A stretch of 64,000 nt of DNA, taken from positions 434,001 to 498,000 of the forward strand of contig NZ_JAHYCB010000005.1 of assembly GCF_019430945.1 (NCBI RefSeq), in the 5' to 3' direction. Shown in pieces: positions 56,667 to 64,000 of this stretch (its first letter is position 1; every line of letters starts with the position of its first letter). Source of the stretch: Neorhizobium populisoli. GTDB taxonomy: Bacteria; Pseudomonadota; Alphaproteobacteria; Rhizobiales; Rhizobiaceae. The position numbers and the translations under genes were made by a program. The notes under the pieces were generated by a model. It was not told where the DNA came from, made no database searches, and saw only the letters and a program-made list of their open reading frames with translations.

Positions 56667-56933
56667 TTAGAGGTCGGGCGAAAGATCGAGCGGCTTGAAG
56701 CAGACGTCGACAAACTTGACGATATTCGGCTCGGTCACCTTCAGGGTCTGGCACTCGCGAACGACACGCCGCACATACGTCGTGCGGATGACCCGCGGCC
56801 GCTCGCGCTGCACATAGACCCGGTGTGGCCGCTCCGCATAATAACCGCGAACCGGATCGGCCGCCTGAGCCGGCGCCTGGAAGGCCAGTATCGCAGTAAC
56901 ACCGCCAAGAGCGAGGATAGAGGTTTTCGTCAT
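56667..56933 (-). CDS. Small exported protein with Arg-rich mature part
   Basis: An 88-residue protein from ATG 56933 (97 residues from 56960). The signal peptide is TKTSILALGGVTAILAFQAPAQAA, with cleavage after AQA. The mature region is Arg/Tyr-rich (YYAERPHRVYVQRERPRVIR), with two Cys (RECQTL and DVCFKP) that could be oxidised in the periplasm. Function unknown. Confidence 0.65.
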   Translation of the reverse strand: MTKTSILALGGVTAILAFQAPAQAADPVRGYYAERPHRVYVQRERPRVIRTTYVRRVVRECQTLKVTEPNIVKFVDVCFKPLDLSPDL

Positions 56934-57050
56934 CAGGGTTTTCGTCGGGGCAATCGGCATCGGGCTTCTCCGCGCGTGAGGTCCAGAAAGCAGCCATTCC
57001 AGCCACTTCAGCGGAACATCAATTCGCGAATGGGCCCAATGTTCCCGCCC

Positions 57051-58730
57051 CTAGAACAACCCTTCGACAAACCCGTCTTCGTTGAGAAAAATCCGCTCTG
57101 CCGAAGGCACGCTCGGCAGGCCAGGCATGGTCATGATCTCGCCGGTGATCGCCACGACGAAGCCGGCACCGGCCGAAAGCCGCACCTCTCGGACATGCAC
57201 CACATGCCCTTCCGGTGCGCCGCGCAGATTGGGATCGGTCGAGAAGGAATATTGCGTCTTCGCCATGCAGACCGGCAGGTCGCCATACCCCTGCTCTTCC
57301 CAGGCCTTCAGCTGGTCGCGCACGCCCCGGTCGGCCGTCACCTCGGCGGCATGGTATATCTTCGACGCGACGATCTCGATCTTCTCCATCAGCGGCAGCC
57401 TGTCGGCATAAAGCGGCTGGAATTTCGCCTGGCCGCTTTCGGCAAGTTCGACCACCTTCTGCGCCAGTTCCTCGATGCCGGCCGAGCCATCCGCCCAGTG
57501 CCGGCAAAGGATCGCATCCGCGCCATGCCGCGCCACATAGTCCTTCACAGCAGCGACTTCGGCCTCCGTATCGGAGGTGAAATGGTTGATCGCCACCACC
57601 ACCGGCACGCCGAATTTCCGGACATTGGCAATGTGACGTCCGAGGTTCGAACAGCCGCGCTGCAGCGCCTCGACATTTTCGGCGCCGAGGTCTTCCTTCT
57701 TCACGCCGCCATTCATCTTCAACGCCCGCACGGTCGCAACGATGACCGCGGCATCCGGCTTCAGCCCCGCCTTCCGGCATTTGATGTCGAAGAATTTTTC
57801 AGCGCCGAGATCGGCGCCAAAGCCCGCTTCCGTCACCACATAGTCGCCAAGCTTCAAGGCGGTCCGCGTCGCGATCACCGAATTGCAACCATGCGCGATA
57901 TTGGCGAACGGGCCGCCATGCACCAGGGCCGGATTGTTTTCCAGCGTCTGCACCAGGTTTGGCTGCATGGCGTCCTTCAAGAGCACGGTCATCGCCTTAT
58001 GCGCCTTCAGATCGCGCGCAAAAACCGGCGAGCGGTCGAAGCGGTAACCGATGACGATATCGCCCAGCCGCCGCTCGAGATCGGCCAGATCGGATGAAAG
58101 ACAGAGGATCGCCATGACCTCCGACGCCACGGTGATGTCAAAACCGCTTTCACGCGGAAAACCGTTGGAGACGCCGCCGAGCGATGTCACCACCTGGCGA
58201 AGTGCGCGATCGTTCATGTCCATCACCCGCCGCCAGCTGATGCGGCGCGTATCGATATTCTCCTTGTTGCCCCAGTAGATATGGTTGTCGATCATCGTCG
58301 ACAGGAGATTGTGGGCCGAGGTGATGGCGTGGAAATCGCCGGTGAAATGCAGGTTGATATCTTCCATCGGCACGACCTGCGCATATCCGCCGCCGGCCGC
58401 CCCACCCTTTACGCCGAAACAAGGACCGAGCGACGGCTCGCGCACGCAGATAACCGCCTTCTTGCCGATTCGGTTCAAACCATCACCGAGGCCGACCGTC
58501 GTCGTCGTTTTCCCCTCACCCGCGGGTGTCGGATTAATGGCCGTGACGAGGATCAGCTTGCCGTCTTTGCGATCCGAGAGGGAGGCGATGAAGTCGGCAC
58601 CGATTTTAGCCTTGTCATAACCATAAGGCGCCAGCGCCTCGGGCGGGATGCCGAGCTTCGCTCCGATCTCCGCAATCGGCTTCTTCACTGCCGCGCGTGC
58701 GATTTCGATATCCGATTTGACGGCAGCCAT
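57051..58730 (-). CDS. fhs: Formate-tetrahydrofolate ligase
   Basis: A 559-residue one-carbon enzyme joining formate to THF with ATP. Signatures: [20 protein letters not shown] (P-loop near 65-84), [23 protein letters not shown] and [18 protein letters not shown]. Length matches the family exactly. ATG 58730 follows AAGGAGAG. It supplies 10-formyl-THF for purines and fMet, or recycles formate from methyl-group oxidation. Confidence 0.96.
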   Translation of the reverse strand: MAAVKSDIEIARAAVKKPIAEIGAKLGIPPEALAPYGYDKAKIGADFIASLSDRKDGKLILVTAINPTPAGEGKTTTTVGLGDGLNRIGKKAVICVREPSLGPCFGVKGGAAGGGYAQVVPMEDINLHFTGDFHAITSAHNLLSTMIDNHIYWGNKENIDTRRISWRRVMDMNDRALRQVVTSLGGVSNGFPRESGFDITVASEVMAILCLSSDLADLERRLGDIVIGYRFDRSPVFARDLKAHKAMTVLLKDAMQPNLVQTLENNPALVHGGPFANIAHGCNSVIATRTALKLGDYVVTEAGFGADLGAEKFFDIKCRKAGLKPDAAVIVATVRALKMNGGVKKEDLGAENVEALQRGCSNLGRHIANVRKFGVPVVVAINHFTSDTEAEVAAVKDYVARHGADAILCRHWADGSAGIEELAQKVVELAESGQAKFQPLYADRLPLMEKIEIVASKIYHAAEVTADRGVRDQLKAWEEQGYGDLPVCMAKTQYSFSTDPNLRGAPEGHVVHVREVRLSAGAGFVVAITGEIMTMPGLPSVPSAERIFLNEDGFVEGLF

Positions 58731-58869
58731 ACCCACTCTCCTTACCCTTCACGGGTCTCGAAACATGCCCGTTCGGTTATGAATAGCCAAGGAAAAGCAA
58801 TGTGTGAATAGGTCCGACTGGAACATATCTACCACAGTCGGGGATAAGCGAAATTTACGCATAATAACT

Positions 58870-58884
58870 TGACTAAAAAACTCA
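58870..58884. promoter_or_regulatory. Iron-responsive operator (RirA-type IRO)
   Basis: TGACTAAAAAACTCA fits TGA-N9-TCA exactly, the motif bound by RirA (Fe-S regulator) in rhizobia. It lies 149 bases before the heme receptor start and just upstream of a -35 at 58894. A second, imperfect copy (TGACTCTTTTTGTTGAG) overlaps the promoter. Confidence 0.65.
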
Positions 58885-58893
58885 GATTCAAAC

Positions 58894-58922
58894 TTGACTC
58901 TTTTTGTTGAGATTTTTAATTG
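58894..58922 (+). promoter_or_regulatory. Promoter of the heme receptor gene
   Basis: TTGACT, a 17-base spacer, TAATTG; start near 58930, about 100 bases before the ATG. The IRO lies directly upstream. Confidence 0.55.
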
Positions 58923-59032
58923 TCCTGATCGGGGCTGCCGCTGGGGCGGAAATCAGCACTTCAAAACTCTTCCACGCGCGCTCGGAAGCCGGGTCGCGCG
59001 ACGTTATCGCATGTCTTTTTGAGGGGACTTTC

Positions 59033-61306
59033 ATGGTTTCAGATCCGTCACGACGCCGGCAACTTTGGGCCGGCACTGCCATTCTGCTCGCGATGAGCTT
59101 CGCATCCGCGACCCACGCACAGCAGGCCCAGCAATCCGAGCAGTCGACAGAGCTGAAACCGATCGTCCTCGACGCCAAGAAGGGTGGCCGCGTCGCTGAT
59201 TCACCGCTGACCGAGACCACCGAGCGCCCGAAGATCGAGCAGCGCATGGTCACCGATTTGCGGGACTTTTCCCGCCGTATTGATGCCGGAGTGAACTTCA
59301 ACAGCAATACGAAGAGCATCAACATCCGCGGCCTGCAGAACGAACGCGTGCTGACAACCATCGACGGCATCCGTTTGCCCTGGCTGAGCGATCCTCGCGA
59401 CACGGCAAAGGGCGGCGGCAACGCCTTCGACTTCGACAGCCTCTCCTCGCTTGACATTACCAAGGGTGCGGATTCCAGCCGTTACGGCTCCGGCGCATTG
59501 GGCGGCGTGGTCGAGCTGAGAACACTCAATCCGCAAGACCTGATCGACGAAGGTAAAAACTTCGGCGCTCTCACCAAAAGCACCTATGACAGCAAGGACA
59601 ACAGCATCGGCAGCAATGCGGCAGTTGCTGGTCGCTTCAACGATAGCTGGCTGCTTGTCCAGGGCGGTTACAAGAAGGGCCACGAAACCGAGAACCAGGG
59701 CTATATCGATGGCTATGGAGCAAACCGCACCGAAGCAAACCCGATGGACTTCGTGCAGAAGAACCTGCTGGTCAAATTCCACCAGTATATCGAAGGCGGC
59801 CATCGCTTCGGCCTGACCGGAGAACTCTACAATCGTGACGAGGACAGCAAGAACTTCCGTGGCACGACGGCCTCCTATCAGCAGGGTTCGTTCAAATCCG
59901 GCGAAGAGGTCGACCGCAAGCGGATTTCCGGCTCCTACGACTTCATCTCGCCGGACAATAGCGACGTGGTGGATCGCGCCAGCGTCACTGTCTATTGGCA
60001 GAAGGAGCAGATCAATAACACGACGGATGCAATCCGCCTTCCGAGCGCACTCGGCGGCATCATCCCCGGCGACCCATTCTTCTATGGACGTCCGTTCGGT
60101 GTCTACAAGCGAGACAACATGATCGAGCAGACCTCGTATGGTCTGACCGGAAACGCCTCCAAGGAACTCGATCTGGGCGGCGTGAGCCACGAGTTACGGT
60201 TCGGCGGCGAGCTGTACTGGCAAGACACGCACCAGTATTCCGCTGGCGTCGACAATTGCCCCGATGTGGACTGGACGACCATTCCGCAGCCTTTCGGCCC
60301 GCAGGCATGCCGCTTTCTGCACACGAACTCATCGGATATGGCCGACGTCAATGCAGTCATGTTCGGCGCGTTCGTCGAAGACGACATCAAGCTGATGGAC
60401 AATCGCCTGACCATCACCCCCGGCCTCCGCCTCGACTATTATAGCTACGATCCGAAATCGACGGCCGCCTTCGAACGCAGCCCGGCTTATGACCAGGCCT
60501 ACCTCAAGTCCAACGAGGACTTCGGCATCTCGCCAAAACTGCGGTTCGCATGGCAGGCGACCCAGGAGCTGGAACTCTACGCCCAATATGCGAGAGGCTT
60601 CCGTGCGCCGACGGTGATGGAGCTTTACCAGAACTATGGTCAGCCGGGCTCCTATCGCAGGATCGGCAACCCCAACCTCGATACGGAAACGAGCAACGGC
60701 TTCGAGATCGGCGGAAAATATGAGGCGGCCGACTACACGATCGCAGCCACGGTCTTCAACAATTATTACCGCAACTTCATCGACACTAAGCCCTCTATCG
60801 ATCCCACCGGCGAATATCCGCTCGGCATTACCGAATATCTGAACGTCAACAAGGTCCGGATCTACGGTATCGAACTGTCCGGCGAATGGCGCTTTGACGA
60901 GAATTGGCGCACCTGGGGCTCCGTTGCATGGTCCAACGGCCGAAACACCGGAAACGGCGCCTACCTGAATTCGGTTGCGCCGCTGCGCGCCATTGTCGGT
61001 CTCGGTTACGCCCAGGAAACCTGGGGGGCAGACGTCTCGCTGACCGCGGCGGCCACCCGCAACAGGACGAATGGCGGCTTCAGGGCTCCAGGTTACGGCA
61101 TTGTCGACCTCTCCGCATGGTGGGCACCGGAAAAGATCGGCGACGTTGACGTTAAGGGCCTGAAGATACAGGCAGGCGTCTTCAACGTGTTCGATGAGAA
61201 ATATTGGGATGCCGTCAGTGTTCCCGATACAACGACGATCGCTCAACGCGACTATTTCAGCGAGCCTGGCCGTACCTTCAAAGTGTCCGTCAGCAAAAAG
61301 TTCTAA
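59033..61306 (+). CDS. TonB-dependent heme/hemoglobin receptor
   Basis: A 757-residue outer-membrane receptor. The signal peptide (~1-30, LWAGTAILLAMSFASATHAQ) is followed by the plug (INIRGLQNERVLTTIDGIRL, SSRYGSGALGGVVEL) and a 22-strand barrel ending in Phe. The FRAP (GFRAPTVMELYQNYG) and NPNL (GNPNLDTETS) motifs are diagnostic of heme receptors such as HmuR/ShmR. ATG 59033 follows GAGGGG; the upstream in-frame extension from 58904 is probably untranslated. No hmuSTUV transporter genes are in the window. Iron-repressed control through RirA is inferred from the IRO. Confidence 0.92.
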   Translation: MVSDPSRRRQLWAGTAILLAMSFASATHAQQAQQSEQSTELKPIVLDAKKGGRVADSPLTETTERPKIEQRMVTDLRDFSRRIDAGVNFNSNTKSINIRGLQNERVLTTIDGIRLPWLSDPRDTAKGGGNAFDFDSLSSLDITKGADSSRYGSGALGGVVELRTLNPQDLIDEGKNFGALTKSTYDSKDNSIGSNAAVAGRFNDSWLLVQGGYKKGHETENQGYIDGYGANRTEANPMDFVQKNLLVKFHQYIEGGHRFGLTGELYNRDEDSKNFRGTTASYQQGSFKSGEEVDRKRISGSYDFISPDNSDVVDRASVTVYWQKEQINNTTDAIRLPSALGGIIPGDPFFYGRPFGVYKRDNMIEQTSYGLTGNASKELDLGGVSHELRFGGELYWQDTHQYSAGVDNCPDVDWTTIPQPFGPQACRFLHTNSSDMADVNAVMFGAFVEDDIKLMDNRLTITPGLRLDYYSYDPKSTAAFERSPAYDQAYLKSNEDFGISPKLRFAWQATQELELYAQYARGFRAPTVMELYQNYGQPGSYRRIGNPNLDTETSNGFEIGGKYEAADYTIAATVFNNYYRNFIDTKPSIDPTGEYPLGITEYLNVNKVRIYGIELSGEWRFDENWRTWGSVAWSNGRNTGNGAYLNSVAPLRAIVGLGYAQETWGADVSLTAAATRNRTNGGFRAPGYGIVDLSAWWAPEKIGDVDVKGLKIQAGVFNVFDEKYWDAVSVPDTTTIAQRDYFSEPGRTFKVSVSKKF

Positions 61307-61326
61307 TCATTCCTGCCCAAGACTGA

Positions 61327-61356
61327 AAACGCCGTATCCGAAAGGGTGCGGCGTTT
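61327..61356 (+). terminator. Terminator after the heme receptor gene
   Basis: AAACGCCG...CGGCGTTT stem around TATCCGAAAGGGTG, followed by CTTTGTT, 21 bases past the stop. Confidence 0.75.
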
Positions 61357-61434
61357 CTTTGTTATGAATGTCTTGCCGCGGTCACCTTCGCCGATTATGT
61401 GAGGCGGCCCTGAAAAACCTGGAGAATGAGGATC

Positions 61435-61950
61435 ATGAAGTCGTTGGAATTGCTGGTCGAAAAAATCATCCTGTCGAGCCGGTGGATTCTCGTCGTCTTT
61501 TACCTCGGCCTGGTCGCGGCGCTTGCCGTCTATGCTCTCTCCTTCGCATTGAAATTCTGGAAGGTTGCCCAAGGCGTCTTCACGCTTGGCGAGTCCGAGA
61601 TGATCCTCGCCATGCTCGGCCTCATCGACGCCGCACTGGTTGCGAGCCTGATCGTCATGGTGATGATTTCCGGCTACGAAAATTTCGTCAGCCGCTTCGA
61701 TGAGACGGAAGCCGACGTTTCCTTCCTCGGCAAGCTCGATGCCGGCAGCCTGAAGATCAAGGTCGCCTCGTCGATCGTTGCAATCTCCTCCATCCACCTC
61801 CTGCAAATCTTCCTGAACGCCGCCCAATACGATGACCGTCACCTGATGTGGTACACGATCATCCACATCGCCTTCGTCGTTTCCGCCGTCATGCTCGGCT
61901 GGCTGGAGCGCATCATGGCGAAGACCAAGGCGGAGAAGCACGAGGAATAA
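61435..61950 (+). CDS. YqhA-family (TIGR00645) inner-membrane protein
   Basis: A 171-residue protein with four helices (WILVVFYLGLVAALAVYAL, LAMLGLIDAALVASLIVMVM, IVAISSIHLLQIFLNAAQ, IHIAFVVSAVMLGWLERIM). LKIKVASSIVAISSIHLL is the UPF0114 signature. ATG 61435 has GGAG upstream; 61426 is an alternative. Function unknown. Confidence 0.9.
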   Translation: MKSLELLVEKIILSSRWILVVFYLGLVAALAVYALSFALKFWKVAQGVFTLGESEMILAMLGLIDAALVASLIVMVMISGYENFVSRFDETEADVSFLGKLDAGSLKIKVASSIVAISSIHLLQIFLNAAQYDDRHLMWYTIIHIAFVVSAVMLGWLERIMAKTKAEKHEE

Positions 61951-62007
61951 TTCGAAGCGACCGACGGCACTACGGTCGACGCCGTATCGGGCTTTCCGCA
62001 AAGGCTG

Positions 62008-62961
62008 CTAGACGGGACCTGGAGCCGCCTTAGGCGCGGCGCGGCGATGGCAGAGCGCGTCGGCGGAGTCGCTTTCCCTGCAAAGCGACATGCCCGGCCA
62101 CTCCCGCTGGATCAGGATATCGGTGATGAGGCCGAGCTTCAGGGCTTCGGCGGAAGGCACGATCCGCATATCGTCCGGCGGCGTGCTCATCATCACATCG
62201 ATTGCATCGGGGCTGATGCCCATTTCCCTGAGATAGGCCGTGAGTTCGGCCTTGTCCTTCTTGTTCAGCGTCGTGGAGGTTCTCCTGCCCTGAACCTTGC
62301 GGCCAATCTCCTTGCGGGAAACTTCCTTCCTTCTGCCGTTCACCATCGCATATTCGACTTCATAGGAAACCCTGACGCGTCTGTAGGTCACGGTGATCTG
62401 GTGAAGACCGATATAGGTCCAGCGTGATAGGGCACGTACCGTGCCGCCGGCCAGCACCAGCGGACAGGCGGAAAAGCAGCCCGCCCGGAACGGATGGCTG
62501 TAACCCGTCGATCTCCCGTCCTTGCCTATACCGGCCTTGCAGCGCTTGTCCTGCGGCGGGCAGTCGTTCAGCCAGGTGTGGCCCACCGTGGTTTCCAGTC
62601 CTGCCTTGCGGATCATCCGGCCCATCTTGTAGGCGGCATCGACATCGCCGCCGGGAGAGTTGAGGACAACCGGCATCTTCTGCTTGCCAATGGCCTTCAG
62701 CACCTTCTTGAGAAGTGCCGGCGTAGCGGAGGTAATCTGCCCCTCCGCCGATATCCATTCCGGACAGGTATCGGAACAGCGCAGGTCCCGCACGACCACG
62801 AAGGTCATCGGCGGATCCTGCTTCTCCTTTTCGGCAGCAGCGATTTCGGTGGAAAAGAGAGAGGCAAAAACAAGGAAAGAAAATAGAAACAGGGCAAGCA
62901 AACGGCCCGCCAGATAGGAAATTGCAAACTGCACAGCTGACCGCCCCGGTTGCGCTCCCAC
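62008..62961 (-). CDS. Periplasmic ClpP-fold protein (COG3904 type)
   Basis: A 317-residue protein. A Sec signal (LLALFLFSFLVFASLFSTEI) spans ~20-40. The ClpP/crotonase-like core has VVLNSPGGDVDAAYKMGRMI (about 96-115) and RAGCFSACPLVLAGGTVRAL, where Ser in CFSAC aligns with the ClpP nucleophile and the two Cys may be a disulfide. A His lies in YIGLHQITV. Its Asp is not obvious. It may be a periplasmic protease or an inactive relative. Confidence 0.75.
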   Translation of the reverse strand: MGAQPGRSAVQFAISYLAGRLLALFLFSFLVFASLFSTEIAAAEKEKQDPPMTFVVVRDLRCSDTCPEWISAEGQITSATPALLKKVLKAIGKQKMPVVLNSPGGDVDAAYKMGRMIRKAGLETTVGHTWLNDCPPQDKRCKAGIGKDGRSTGYSHPFRAGCFSACPLVLAGGTVRALSRWTYIGLHQITVTYRRVRVSYEVEYAMVNGRRKEVSRKEIGRKVQGRRTSTTLNKKDKAELTAYLREMGISPDAIDVMMSTPPDDMRIVPSAEALKLGLITDILIQREWPGMSLCRESDSADALCHRRAAPKAAPGPV

Positions 62962-63443
62962 TACGCTTAGCAGCCGAACCAGAGAGCCGCAACTATCGCG
63001 CGGCCGCCTCGACTTGTCGGACAGCTGACTTCCTATCGCCTCCTTCTGTCAGCGCATCCGGGCGCCTAAAGTATGAAAGACTATACTGACGCTTATGAGG
63101 CCTTCGCTGCCGCGATCAAGCACAGTGCCGACGTGATGGAATGTCATATATCTGGCACACGTACGCGTAACAGAGATGCACGCGCCGAAGCTCCGCCGCG
63201 AAGTGATTCTCCGGTTTTCGAACGGCCAAAAACCTCAAACCTCCCGGTAATGCGGAGGATGACGGGAACAGGATACCTCCCTGTGTGACCTAAAAAACCC
63301 GGCCCGCGATGAGCCGCTTCAAAACACGACTAAATATCGGATTTCTTAGGGATAAGTATTGCACTGCACGAAAATTTGCTGGCTATTCAAACAGGTTCGT
63401 ATATTTATTAACAGTAACATAAATATTTGTCAGTTTTAGCTGT
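62962..63443. other. 482-base A/T-rich region with one doubtful small ORF
   Basis: Between the ClpP-fold gene and the LuxR-type gene. The right half (63290-63443) is strongly A/T-rich and probably holds the LuxR gene promoter. The only ORF is 63073-63288 (71 codons), described separately. No RNA gene seen. Confidence 0.5.
63073..63288 (+). pseudogene. Possible remnant of an Lrp/AsnC-type gene, or a small ORF
   Basis: The first 28 codons read TDAYEAFAAAIKHSADVMEC, similar to the Lrp/AsnC ligand-domain segment (EAFxxAIxxxPEVxECxxxxG) but starting and ending without the rest of the domain. A stop codon lies 2 codons upstream in frame. The remaining ~40 codons match nothing I know. It may be a decayed fragment or an unrelated short gene. 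Confidence 0.25.
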
Positions 63444-64000
63444 ATGATAACCCTCGAGCGGCAATCCATTTTAAATAGCGAGATCTCCGCAGCGGATTCG
63501 CGGGTGCAGATTTTCGATGCGATGAAACGGCTGGCCCATGAGTTCGGCTTTCGTTATGTGACGCTTTTCGAAGCCGGCTCTCCCGATGAAGTCTTGATGG
63601 CAAGAATGATCGTCGAGACGACTTTGCCGCAGGCTTATATCCAGGAATTCGACCGTAAAAGGCTTTTGAAACTCTGTCCGGTCGCGCCGATCATCTCACG
63701 CTCTGTCCTGCCCTGCTGCTGGTCGCTGAACGATAGCGATAACGTGCGCGGGTTTTCCATACCGGCCGTCATGGAAGAACTACAGCGCCGCTTCGAATTG
63801 CTGACATCCGTGGCGATGGGCCTGAACTCGATCGATGGCGACCGCTTTCTGGTCCGCTTCGATGGCGTGCGCCCCCGCCTCAGCCAGGGCGAACTGAACG
63901 AAATCGGCATGATCGTGCTGCACGCATTCGACGTGTTCGACAAGATACGCCGCAGCGCCAAGGTTGCAGCTTCAGGCCCGCTTTCCACGCGCGAACTGGA
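63444..64000 (+). CDS. LuxR-type regulator with autoinducer-binding-like domain (cut by window edge)
   Basis: The frame is open from ATG 63444 to the right edge, 185 codons. Residues ~15-165 resemble an autoinducer-binding domain (DAMKRLAHEFGFRYVTLFEA, FDVFDKIRRS). At ~180 the HTH begins with GPLSTRELE, the LTxRE start of LuxR DNA-binding domains. Whether it binds an acyl-homoserine lactone or is an orphan (such as VisN/VisR-type) is unknown. The C-terminal end lies beyond the window. Confidence 0.75.
   Translation, partial: MITLERQSILNSEISAADSRVQIFDAMKRLAHEFGFRYVTLFEAGSPDEVLMARMIVETTLPQAYIQEFDRKRLLKLCPVAPIISRSVLPCCWSLNDSDNVRGFSIPAVMEELQRRFELLTSVAMGLNSIDGDRFLVRFDGVRPRLSQGELNEIGMIVLHAFDVFDKIRRSAKVAASGPLSTREL

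Noticed and set aside
56823..58097. 424-codon forward frame
   Set aside because: Antisense to fhs, which is full length and matches its family exactly.
58904..59032. 43-residue extension of the heme receptor
   Set aside because: Starts at or before the predicted transcription start and would place a soluble tract before the signal peptide.
1..64000. CRISPR array, tRNA or rRNA genes, transposase, integrase
   Set aside because: None seen: no regular direct repeats with spacers, no cloverleaf pattern and no recombinase motifs found by eye on either strand.

Overview
The window is a high-G+C stretch of an alphaproteobacterial chromosome, best matched to the family Rhizobiaceae (Rhizobium/Agrobacterium/Neorhizobium type). 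The evidence is a fused trpE(G) anthranilate synthase behind a short Trp-rich leader peptide, a TGA-N9-TCA iron-responsive operator before a heme receptor, the petABC-apt block, SoxR without an adjacent soxS, several small rhizobial proteins of unknown function, and palindromic intergenic repeats of the kind scattered through rhizobial genomes. Genus-level assignment is inference. No rRNA, tRNA, CRISPR array, phage or transposase gene was seen.

Layout. 1-6.4 kb: a cut-off membrane protein gene, two overlapping MaoC hydratase genes, a degenerate repeat, apt, the cytochrome bc1 operon petABC and an endonuclease/exonuclease/phosphatase-fold protein. 6.4-12.5 kb: two related ABC exporters flanking a chemotaxis receptor gene that carries a one-base frameshift. 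12.6-21.2 kb: an 18-codon candidate ORF, trmL, a Na/Pi cotransporter, soxR with a SoxR-box, small proteins, hemF, and a reverse-strand trio (DUF1285, NUDIX, CCA-adding enzyme) joined by 4-base overlaps. 21.4-29.5 kb: a MoxR-DUF58-DUF4159-membrane protein operon with a 144-bp inverted-repeat element between its third and fourth genes, followed by two paralogous acetyltransferase genes. 29.6-36 kb: an MFS transporter, GNAT, glutathione transferase, NUDIX, metallophosphoesterase, and an ECF sigma/anti-sigma pair.

36-50 kb: leuA behind a leucine-rich leader ORF, a BenE-type transporter, a PAS-GGDEF cyclase, a CHASE-PAS-GGDEF-EAL gene interrupted by an in-frame TAG inside the EAL domain, a MerR-P-loop fusion regulator, a cupin, a ClpP-family protease, HupE/UreJ, DUF2076, a compositionally atypical orphan gene, queF and a CDF metal exporter with a strong hairpin in its leader. 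50-64 kb: trpL-trpE(G) with two coupled small genes, an extensin-family protein, an acyltransferase, a VOC protein, fhs, an iron-regulated heme receptor, a YqhA-type membrane protein, a periplasmic ClpP-fold protein, and the start of a LuxR-type regulator that runs off the right edge.

Most of the window is housekeeping metabolism (respiration, heme and one-carbon metabolism, Trp and Leu synthesis, tRNA processing). The points most worth a second look are the two disrupted signalling genes, the two amino-acid leader peptides, the SoxR-box whose best promoter faces away from soxR, the MerR-ATPase fusion, the repeat inside the MoxR operon, the CDF leader hairpin and the low-G+C orphan gene.
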